From Candidatus Solibacter sp. (GTDB lineage Bacteria; Acidobacteriota; Terriglobia; Bryobacterales; Bryobacteraceae): a stretch of DNA of 5,043 nt. The stretch lies in the NCBI GenBank assembly GCA_017883345.1, contig JADGNT010000454.1, forward strand, positions 1 to 5,043, read 5' to 3'. Below are positions 1-5,043 of the stretch, piece after piece; the first letter of the stretch is position 1, and each line of letters begins with the position of its first letter. Both the position numbers and the translations under genes were made by a program. The notes under the pieces were generated by a model. The model was not told the DNA's origin and did not search any database. It saw only the letters and a list, made by a program, of their open reading frames with translations.

Positions 1-392
1 CGGAACGGCTTCATCTTCGGGATGTGCTCATCCACGATGCGCAGTTCCCCCGCCCCATCGCCGGTGAGTTTCAACTCGAAGTGCATGATCTCGTTGTCGC
101 CCTGGTCCTGGTAGTCGAACTCCAGTTTGTCGCCTTCGGCCTGGGCAAAAAAGAACGGCGCTTCGCGGTCTTCCACCGGCTCTGCTTCGATCAGTTCGCC
201 CTCCTCGCTGAGGGTAATGCTGCCGACGTTCATCGTCCCCGAGATTTTCTGACCGGCTTCGATCTTCAGCACCAGGAAGACCTTTCCCTCGGTGGCCGCT
301 TCCCAGGTGCCCTCAAACTTGGCCGGTTGGGCCAGAGCGCCCAGGCTCACCAGGAAAAGCAGACAGGCGGCAACGCAGGCAGGTGTGCGCAT
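1..392 (-). CDS. Secreted protein of unknown function (partial, C-terminus beyond window)
   Basis: An open frame of 130 codons runs from an ATG at 392-390 off the left edge, so the C-terminus is missing. The N-terminus is a convincing Sec signal peptide: a short n-region (MRT), a hydrophobic core at about residues 5-20, and an A-L-A|Q cleavage motif after residue 21. The mature part starts [11 protein letters not shown]. It continues with alternating hydrophobic/polar stretches ([40 protein letters not shown]), which suggests an all-beta, possibly barrel-like fold exported to the periplasm or outside. An in-frame TAA at 413-411 limits the start; a TTG at 401-399 is the only alternative and would add three residues. 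No clear Shine-Dalgarno precedes the ATG. The gene is divergent from the purine operon, so a functional link is not implied. I do not recognise a named family. Real gene: confident; function: unknown. Confidence 0.82.
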   Translation of the reverse strand, partial: MRTPACVAACLLFLVSLGALAQPAKFEGTWEAATEGKVFLVLKIEAGQKISGTMNVGSITLSEEGELIEAEPVEDREAPFFFAQAEGDKLEFDYQDQGDNEIMHFELKLTGDGAGELRIVDEHIPKMKPF

Positions 393-399
393 ACGAGCC

Positions 400-408
400 A
401 ATTTAGCA
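400..408 (-). promoter_or_regulatory. Possible extended -10 element for the divergent secreted-protein gene
   Basis: On the minus strand the sequence reads TGC-TAAATT, an extended -10 shape (TGn followed by a 4/6 match to TATAAT). Transcription would begin at about 393-394, essentially at the ATG, so the mRNA would be nearly leaderless. That fits the missing Shine-Dalgarno but also makes the call doubtful. No recognisable -35 was seen. Confidence 0.25.
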
Positions 409-503
409 CGTTACCTGCCAGCGCGTTCCCATTGCGCCCAAAGCCCTTGCGCAACCCAACCTGTGCCGCCCGGGAGACTGCGTGACACCCGGGTAACACC
501 GCC

Positions 504-520
504 GCACGCTGGGCACGCTG
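504..520 (+). repeat. Tandem 8-bp direct repeat upstream of the pur promoter
   Basis: GCACGCTG occurs at 504-511 and again at 513-520, a period of 9 bp. The second copy covers most of the position where a -35 box would lie relative to the -10 at 540-545. The same stretch can also pair with 520-528 (CGCTG at 507-511 with CAGCG at 524-528, and GGC at 512-514 with GCC at 520-522, with one bulged base). It could be a regulator binding site, but no known operator consensus (for example a PurR box) was recognised. Confidence 0.3.
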
Positions 521-536
521 CCTCAGCGCCCGCCTC

Positions 537-545
537 TGGTAAAAT
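537..545 (+). promoter_or_regulatory. Extended -10 promoter element for the purQLF operon
   Basis: TGG-TAAAAT matches the extended -10 form TGnTATAAT, with 5 of 6 hexamer bases. It is the most AT-rich spot in the intergenic region. No convincing -35 hexamer sits 16-18 bp upstream (GCTGCC at 517-522), which is tolerable for an extended -10 promoter. Transcription would start near 551-553, giving a leader of about 25 nt before the purQ ATG. Confidence 0.5.
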
Positions 546-576
546 AAGAACTGCCGCCCCCCCGAAAACAGAAACC

Positions 577-1281
577 ATGAAATTTGGCGTCATCGTTTTT
601 CCCGGAAGCAATTGCGATCACGATGCTTTTTACGCGGTCGCCAACAATCTCGGCCAGCCCGCCGAGTTTATCTGGCATGACTCGTCCTCTCTCGGCGATG
701 TCGATGCCGTGATTCTCCCCGGCGGCTTCTCCTACGGCGACTACCTCCGTTGCGGGGCCATTGCCAAGTTCTCGCCCGTGATGGCGGCCGTCCGCAAGTT
801 CGCCGCCGATGGCGGCCTCGTGCTCGGCGTCTGCAACGGGTTCCAGATCCTGGTGGAGGCCGGCCTGCTCCCCGGCGCGCTGATCCGCAACCGCGGCCTG
901 AAGTTTATTTGCCGCGAACTGCGCCTGTCGGTGGCCACCACCAACTCGCCCTACACTTCGGCCGGGCAAAAGGACCAGGTGCTCCGCATGCCGATTGCCC
1001 ACGGCGAAGGCTGTTACATCGCCGACGAGCGCACGCTCGACGCTCTCGAAGCCGAAGACCGTGTGGCCTTCCGCTACATCGATAACGCCAACGGCTCGCT
1101 GCGCAACATCGCCGGCGTGCTCAACCGCGAGCGCAACGTGATGGGCATGATGCCCCACCCCGAGCGCGCCACCGAACCGCTGATGGGCTCCACCGACGGG
1201 TTGATCGTGTTCCAGTCAATGGTCCAAACCATGCTCCAAGCGACGTTCCTAACAACGCCGCGCGCGGCGGCGATCCCATGA
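577..1281 (+). CDS. purQ: Phosphoribosylformylglycinamidine synthase, glutaminase subunit PurQ
   Basis: This 234-residue class I glutamine amidotransferase hydrolyses glutamine and passes ammonia to PurL for conversion of FGAR to FGAM in cytosolic de novo purine synthesis. The N-terminus [14 protein letters not shown] is typical of PurQ. The oxyanion region is [12 protein letters not shown] (47-58). The nucleophile is Cys86 in GVCNGFQ, and His194 and Glu196 in MMPHPERA complete the triad. These positions match those I recall for the roughly 227-residue Bacillus PurQ. The frame stays open upstream (from an ATG at 292), but that extension is low-complexity and not PurQ-like, so 577 is the start. 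No good Shine-Dalgarno precedes it, only an A-rich GAAAACAGAAACC. The C-terminus has a short non-conserved tail (about [12 protein letters not shown]). The stop overlaps the purL start (ATGA at 1278-1281), implying translational coupling. Promoter candidate: 537-545. Confidence 0.97.
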   Translation: MKFGVIVFPGSNCDHDAFYAVANNLGQPAEFIWHDSSSLGDVDAVILPGGFSYGDYLRCGAIAKFSPVMAAVRKFAADGGLVLGVCNGFQILVEAGLLPGALIRNRGLKFICRELRLSVATTNSPYTSAGQKDQVLRMPIAHGEGCYIADERTLDALEAEDRVAFRYIDNANGSLRNIAGVLNRERNVMGMMPHPERATEPLMGSTDGLIVFQSMVQTMLQATFLTTPRAAAIP

Positions 1282-3605
1282 GCGCGGCCTTCTCCCCCGA
1301 AATCATCGCCCAGCATCAGCTCACGCCCGGCGAGTATCGGAAGGTGGTCGATATCCTGGGCCGCCAGCCCACCTACACCGAGCTCGGCATCTTCGCCGTG
1401 ATGTGGAGCGAGCACTGCTCCTATAAGAGCTCGCGCGTGCATCTGAAGAAGCTGCCCACGCGCGGCAAATTGGTGGTGCAGGGCCCCGGCGAGAACGCCG
1501 GCATCATCGATATCGGCGGCGGCTACGTCATCGCCTTCAAGATCGAGTCGCACAATCACCCCAGCTTCATCGAACCCCTGCAAGGCGCGGCCACCGGGGT
1601 CGGCGGCATCCTGCGCGACATCTTTACCATGGGCGCGCGCCCCATCGCCGTCATGGATTCGCTGCGCTTCGGCCGCCTGGACCAGGTGGGACAGGCCTCC
1701 CGGCCTGTCGGCTCCTCTTCTTCCTCCGTTGGGCAGGCTTCAGCCGGCCGCTTGGTGGGGCAGGCTTCAGCCAGCCAATCCGAGCGAAGCTCGGACTCTT
1801 CTTCCGCCGCGCGCAACCGCCGCATCGTGAGCGGCGTGGTGGCCGGGATCGCGCACTACGGCAACTGCTTCGGCGTGCCCACCGTGGGCGGCGAGTGCAT
1901 CTTCGAACCCTGCTACGACGGCAACCCGCTGGTCAACGTCTTCGCGCTCGGCGTCTGCCGCAAGGAAGAGGTGTTCTACGCCAAGGCGGCGGGCGTCGGC
2001 AACCCCGTGATTTACGTGGGCGCGCGCACCGGCCGCGACGGCATTCACGGCGCATCCATGGCCTCTGCCGAGTTCACCGAGGAATCCAAGCAAAAGCGGC
2101 CCAATGTGCAGGTGGGCGACCCGTTCATGGAGAAGCTGCTGCTGGAAGCCTGCATCGAAGCCATGCGGACCGGCGCCATCGTCGGCATACAGGATATGGG
2201 CGCCGCCGGGCTGACCTGCTCCACCTGCGAGATGGGCAGCCGCGGCGAAGTCGGCATCGAAATCGAGCTCGACCGCGTGCCGCAGCGCGAAACCGGCATG
2301 ACGCCCTACGAGATCATGCTCAGCGAGAGCCAGGAGCGCATGCTGCTGGTGGCCGACAAGGGCCGCGAGGACGAAGTCTTCCGCGTTTTCAAAAAGTGGG
2401 GCCTCGAAGCCGCCGAGATCGGCACGGTCACCGATGACGGCAAGCTGCGCGTCCGCCATCACGGTGAAATCGTCGCCGAGATCCCCAACCGCGAACTGGC
2501 CGACGAGGCTCCCCTCTACCACCGCCCCTACACCGTTCCGCCGAAGGTGGCGCAGGCCATTGGCCTGCGAACTCCGGCCAATGTCCATGCCGCCTTGCCC
2601 GCCCTGCTCGCCGCCCCCGACATCTGTTCCAAGCGCTGGATCTGGGAACAATACGATTATCAGGTGCGCACCAACACCTTGACCGTTCCCGAGCAGACCG
2701 ACGCCGCCATCGTGCGCGTCAAGGAAACCGGCACGTCCATCGCCATGTCGCTGGATGGCAACGGACGCTACACTTACCTCTCCCCGCGCGAGGGCGCGCA
2801 ACTCGCCGTCGCCGAATGCTGCCGCAATCTCTCGGTCGTGGGCGCGCTGCCCGTGGCCGCCACCAATTGCCTCAACTTCGGCAACCCCGAGCGCCCCGAA
2901 ATCATGGCCCAACTCGTCGAGGCCATCGAAGGCATGTCCGATGCCTGCCGCTTCTTCGACACGCCGATCACCGGCGGCAATGTCAGCCTGTACAACGAAA
3001 CCCTTGGCGAGGGCATCTACCCCACGCCCGTCATCGGCATGGTGGGGCTGATGAAGACCGCTGCGCCCGTAACCATGGGGTTCAAGAACGCCGGCCGCAG
3101 TGTGATCCTGTTGGGCGGCGCCGGGACCTGCGATGAGGTGCGCTTCGGCGGCACCCAATACGCCAAGGAAATCGAAAAGCAACTTTGGGGATTGCCGCCC
3201 GCGCTCGACCTTCTTCATGAAAAACGGGTACAGGAGGCCGTCCGCGAAATCGTGGCCGCGGGCCTCGCCGAATCGGCGCACGATCTGAGCGATGGCGGCC
3301 TCGCCGTGGCGCTCGCCGAATGCTGCTTCGGGACGGCCGAAATCGGCGCGCGGATCGATCTCGATAGCGACCTCCGCCCCGAGGTCCTGGCCTTCCACGA
3401 AGCTCCCTCCCGCATCCTGATTTCCACCGCCCGCCCGAAGCAGGTTGCGGCGATTGCCGAAAAGCACGGTGTCCCCTCTCCAGTGATCGGCGTTACAATT
3501 GAGCAAGGGATGGAGATCCGGCAGCGAGGCAATACGCTGGGTTCCTGGGACATCGCGGCCTTACGGGCCGCTTACGAGGGGGCGCTCGAAGCGCATGTTC
3601 GATAA
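1278..3605 (+). CDS. purL: Phosphoribosylformylglycinamidine synthase, synthetase subunit PurL (small type) with in-frame repeat insert
   Basis: This 775-residue ATP-dependent FGAM synthetase subunit uses ammonia from PurQ to turn FGAR into FGAM. It has the tandem AIRS-like architecture of small PurL. In the first half: [10 protein letters not shown] (43-52) with His46, likely the catalytic histidine of the family; [13 protein letters not shown] (88-100); [16 protein letters not shown] (107-122); GVPTVGGE (199-206); QVGDPF (278-283); QDMGAAGLT (305-313); and SESQERML (349-356). In the second half: DGNGRY (493-498), [10 protein letters not shown] (565-574) and HDLSDGGL (668-675). Bacillus PurL is about 742 residues. 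The excess is explained by a Ser/Gln/Gly-rich insert at about 136-176, between DSLRFGRLD and [20 protein letters not shown], where relatives have only a few residues. The insert keeps the frame and all motifs are intact, so the enzyme is probably functional. The gene overlaps purQ by 4 bases and purF by 11. No PurS partner lies in the window. Confidence 0.97.
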   Translation: MSAAFSPEIIAQHQLTPGEYRKVVDILGRQPTYTELGIFAVMWSEHCSYKSSRVHLKKLPTRGKLVVQGPGENAGIIDIGGGYVIAFKIESHNHPSFIEPLQGAATGVGGILRDIFTMGARPIAVMDSLRFGRLDQVGQASRPVGSSSSSVGQASAGRLVGQASASQSERSSDSSSAARNRRIVSGVVAGIAHYGNCFGVPTVGGECIFEPCYDGNPLVNVFALGVCRKEEVFYAKAAGVGNPVIYVGARTGRDGIHGASMASAEFTEESKQKRPNVQVGDPFMEKLLLEACIEAMRTGAIVGIQDMGAAGLTCSTCEMGSRGEVGIEIELDRVPQRETGMTPYEIMLSESQERMLLVADKGREDEVFRVFKKWGLEAAEIGTVTDDGKLRVRHHGEIVAEIPNRELADEAPLYHRPYTVPPKVAQAIGLRTPANVHAALPALLAAPDICSKRWIWEQYDYQVRTNTLTVPEQTDAAIVRVKETGTSIAMSLDGNGRYTYLSPREGAQLAVAECCRNLSVVGALPVAATNCLNFGNPERPEIMAQLVEAIEGMSDACRFFDTPITGGNVSLYNETLGEGIYPTPVIGMVGLMKTAAPVTMGFKNAGRSVILLGGAGTCDEVRFGGTQYAKEIEKQLWGLPPALDLLHEKRVQEAVREIVAAGLAESAHDLSDGGLAVALAECCFGTAEIGARIDLDSDLRPEVLAFHEAPSRILISTARPKQVAAIAEKHGVPSPVIGVTIEQGMEIRQRGNTLGSWDIAALRAAYEGALEAHVR
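1683..1805 (+). repeat. Palindromic repeat cluster inserted in-frame in purL
   Basis: About 123 bp (41 codons; exact ends uncertain) encode the extra PurL segment. Three related units begin at 1686, 1728 and 1755 and each encode VGQAS. The units at 1728-1749 and 1755-1776 agree at 20 of 22 bases and lie 27 bp apart, a multiple of three. The unit at 1686 agrees with the third at 12 of its first 15 bases. Each unit is palindromic: GACAGGCC/GGCCTGTC (1690-1697/1702-1709, perfect), GGCAGGCT/AGCCGGCC (1732-1739/1742-1749, one mismatch) and GGCAGGCT/AGCCAGCC (1759-1766/1769-1776, one mismatch). A separate hairpin sits at 1779-1795. The translation is Ser-, Gln- and Gly-rich and unlike the rest of PurL. 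The best reading is a small palindromic element, comparable in principle to the Rickettsia palindromic elements found inside genes. No transposase is present, so any mobility would be in trans. Confidence 0.8.
1779..1795 (+). repeat. Perfect 7-bp inverted repeat within the purL insert
   Basis: TCCGAGC (1779-1785) and GCTCGGA (1789-1795) flank a GAA loop. This is a different palindrome from the GGCAGGCT units, so the insert seems to be a composite of two repeat types. It encodes SERSS and keeps the purL frame open. Confidence 0.7.
3576..3594 (+). promoter_or_regulatory. purF: purF ribosome binding site with start-abutting hairpin
   Basis: GAGGGGG (3576-3582) is the best Shine-Dalgarno candidate for the purF ATG at 3595, but its 12-nt spacing is longer than usual. 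Nearly all of that spacer forms a small inverted repeat, GCGCT-CGA-AGCGC (3582-3594), ending directly at the ATG. If folded, it would shorten the effective spacing. Another short inverted repeat, GCGGCC/GGCCGC (3555-3560/3566-3571), lies just upstream. Because purL is translated through this region, terminating ribosomes could also start purF by coupling. Confidence 0.4.
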
Positions 3606-5043
3606 GTTCCCGTTGGATAAGTTCGGCTCTGATAAGTTCAAAGACGAATGTGGCGTGGTCGCCATCTACGGCCACCCCGAGGCTTCCAAGTTGGCCTACC
3701 TCGGCCTCTACGCCCTGCAGCACCGCGGGCAGGAGAGCGCCGGCATCTGCACCTCGGACGGCAACCAGGTCTACACCCACAAGTCCATGGGGCACGTGGC
3801 CGATATCTTCACCAGTCCCGTGCTGGCCGAACTGCCCGGCAATCTGGCCATCGGCCACACCCGCTACTCCACCGCCGGCGATACCGTGCTGCTCAATGCC
3901 CAGCCGTTTTCCGTGGTCTGCAATAAGGGCAAGGTGGCCATCGCGCACAACGGCAACATCACCAATGCCAACGAACTGCGCGCCGATCTGGGCCGCCGCG
4001 GCGCCATATTTCAGGCGTCCAGCGATACCGAAGTCGTGCTCCACCTGATGGCTCACTCCTCGGAACGCACCCTGGCCGGCGCGCTGCGCGATGCGCTGCT
4101 GCAACTGGAAGGCGCGTTCTCCCTGGTGTTCCTGGCCGAGGACCGCATCATCGTGGCGCGCGATCCGCACGGATTCCGGCCGTTAGCCGTCGGCGAAATG
4201 GAAGTCTCCGGCGGCCGCAAGTGCTACGTCTTCGCCTCCGAGACCTGCGCCTTCGACCTGATCGGCGCGGTCTACCTGCACGAGGTCGATCCCGGCGAGA
4301 TGGTGATCGTCGGCCCCGAAGGCATGACGCGCGAGCGCTACGCTCCGGAGCAGGCCCGTGCCCAGTGTGTCTTCGAGCATGTCTATTTCGCGCGTCCCGA
4401 TTCCCTGGTTTTCGGCCGCGCGGTGGAGGAGTCGCGCGAGAATCTGGGCCGCTTGCTGGCGCGCGAGTGCCCCGCCGATGCCGATCTCGTGGTCCCCGTC
4501 CCCGATTCCGGCGTGGCCGCCGCCATCGGCTATTCCGATGAGAGCGGACTGCCCTTCCGCCAGGCGCTGATCCGCAACCATTACGTCGGACGCACCTTCA
4601 TCGAGCCCTCGCAGGCCATTCGCGATTTCGGCGTCAAGCTCAAGCTCAATCCGGTCCGCTACCTGCTTCAGGGCAAGCGCGTGGTGCTGGTGGACGATTC
4701 CATCGTGCGCGGCACCACCAGCCGCAAGATCGTCCGCATGGTGCGCCAGGCCGGCGCCCGCGAGGTGCACGTGCGGATCTCCTGCCCGCCGACTATTTCG
4801 CCCTGTTTCTACGGCGTGGACACGCCCACGCGCAGCGAGTTGATCGCCTCCAACCACAACGTGGAGGAGATCCGCCGCTTCGTGGAAGCCGATTCGGTCG
4901 GCTATCTCTCCATCGGTTCCCTCCGCAAGGCGGTGGCCGACGACCAGAAGCACGAATACTGCTACGCCTGCTACACCGGCGACTACCCCACGGAACTGGT
5001 CAACATCGAAGAACTGATCGCCGCCCGCCAGAAGAGGAAGTAG
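3595..5043 (+). CDS. purF: Amidophosphoribosyltransferase PurF (Fe-S, propeptide type)
   Basis: This 482-residue cytosolic enzyme catalyses the first committed step of purine synthesis, PRPP plus glutamine to 5-phosphoribosylamine. The N-terminal Ntn glutaminase domain has Cys19 in [10 protein letters not shown] as nucleophile after autocatalytic loss of the 18-residue propeptide, GHTRYST (87-93), HNGN (118-121) and SSDTE (142-146). The C-terminal phosphoribosyltransferase domain has the PRPP loop [14 protein letters not shown] (363-376). Cys258 ([13 protein letters not shown]), Cys404 (PCFYG), Cys456 and Cys459 (YCYAC) match the four ligands of the structural [4Fe-4S] cluster in the Bacillus enzyme, so this is the Fe-S type. 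The family is usually feedback-inhibited by purine nucleotides. The frame is open back to an ATG at 3499, but that stretch is inside purL and unlike PurF; MFDKF at 3595 gives the expected propeptide. The propeptide holds a triplicated DKF motif. The stop codon is the last three bases of the window. Confidence 0.97.
   Translation: MFDKFPLDKFGSDKFKDECGVVAIYGHPEASKLAYLGLYALQHRGQESAGICTSDGNQVYTHKSMGHVADIFTSPVLAELPGNLAIGHTRYSTAGDTVLLNAQPFSVVCNKGKVAIAHNGNITNANELRADLGRRGAIFQASSDTEVVLHLMAHSSERTLAGALRDALLQLEGAFSLVFLAEDRIIVARDPHGFRPLAVGEMEVSGGRKCYVFASETCAFDLIGAVYLHEVDPGEMVIVGPEGMTRERYAPEQARAQCVFEHVYFARPDSLVFGRAVEESRENLGRLLARECPADADLVVPVPDSGVAAAIGYSDESGLPFRQALIRNHYVGRTFIEPSQAIRDFGVKLKLNPVRYLLQGKRVVLVDDSIVRGTTSRKIVRMVRQAGAREVHVRISCPPTISPCFYGVDTPTRSELIASNHNVEEIRRFVEADSVGYLSIGSLRKAVADDQKHEYCYACYTGDYPTELVNIEELIAARQKRK
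3601..3645 (+). repeat. Three 15-bp tandem units in the purF propeptide region
   Basis: GATAAGTTC occurs at 3601-3609, 3616-3624 and 3631-3639, exactly 15 bp apart. The six bases between copies differ (CCGTTG, GGCTCT, then AAAGAC after the third). The units encode [15 protein letters not shown] at PurF residues 3-17, directly before the catalytic Cys19. The first copy contains the purL stop codon (TAA, 3603-3605), and the other copies lie beyond it, so an expansion here lengthens PurF without changing PurL. Confidence 0.85.

Noticed and set aside
24..485. Plus-strand open frame of 153 codons over the left end.
   Set aside because: It is antisense to a minus-strand frame with a clear signal peptide, which is the better gene.
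469..493. Pair of CCCGGG sites (469-474, 488-493) as an operator or terminator.
   Set aside because: Six-base GC palindromes are common by chance at this composition; there is no U-tract or known operator match.
292..576. Upstream in-frame extension of purQ to an ATG at 292.
   Set aside because: The extension is Ala/Arg/Pro-rich, crosses the divergent gene and the promoter, and family PurQ proteins begin at [12 protein letters not shown].
1686..1776. CRISPR-like array from the three VGQAS-encoding units.
   Set aside because: Only three units, unequal spacing (42 and 27 bp), no real spacers, and all inside an intact coding frame.
1767..3506. A 579-codon open frame on the minus strand opposite purL.
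   Set aside because: It is a shadow of a GC-rich gene: the plus-strand frame has all PurL motifs, while the antisense product is Ala/Gly/His-rich low complexity with no recognisable domain.
3499..3594. Longer start for purF at ATG 3499.
   Set aside because: It would overlap purL by over 100 bases and add 32 residues unlike any PurF; the MFDKF start gives a normal propeptide layout.
1278..3605. purL as a pseudogene because of the odd insert.
   Set aside because: The frame is uninterrupted, catalytic and binding motifs on both sides are intact, and the insert lies in a connector loop.
3493..4953. Long minus-strand open frames opposite purF (3493-4170 and 4183-4953).
   Set aside because: Same compositional effect; purF is complete and intact on the other strand.

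Overview
This window is a GC-rich bacterial segment dominated by a tightly packed de novo purine biosynthesis operon, purQ-purL-purF, on the plus strand. A divergent gene for a secreted protein of unknown function enters from the left edge on the minus strand. The style of the three Pur proteins suggests an acidobacterium, perhaps near Solibacter/Bryobacter: a small-type PurL with a separate PurQ, a Bacillus-type Fe-S PurF with a propeptide, and GC-rich palindromic repeats inside a gene. That assignment is inference from memory of family sequences, not proof.

Layout. Positions 1-392 (minus) encode a signal-peptide-bearing small protein whose C-terminus lies outside the window. Positions 393-576 are a divergent intergenic region with a good extended -10 element (537-545) for the pur operon and some short repeats. 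purQ (577-1281) overlaps purL (1278-3605) by an ATGA. purL overlaps purF (3595-5043) by 11 bases. The window ends exactly at the purF stop codon. There is no purS in the window, although small-type PurL normally works with PurQ and PurS.

How the genes work together. PurF makes 5-phosphoribosylamine from PRPP and glutamine, the committed step. PurQ (glutaminase) and PurL (synthetase), with PurS expected from elsewhere, make FGAM from FGAR. The overlaps imply translational coupling and matched expression.

The core biology is ordinary, but two things stand out. (1) PurL carries an in-frame, low-complexity insert of about 40 residues (roughly 136-176). Its DNA is a cluster of palindromic repeats (three related 'GTGGGRCAGGCYTC' units plus a separate 7-bp hairpin), resembling a mobile palindromic element that has settled in a surface loop of an essential enzyme. 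(2) The PurF propeptide appears to have been lengthened by a perfect 15-bp-period triplication of GATAAGTTC just after the purL stop codon. I found no defence system, CRISPR array, RNA gene or insertion sequence.
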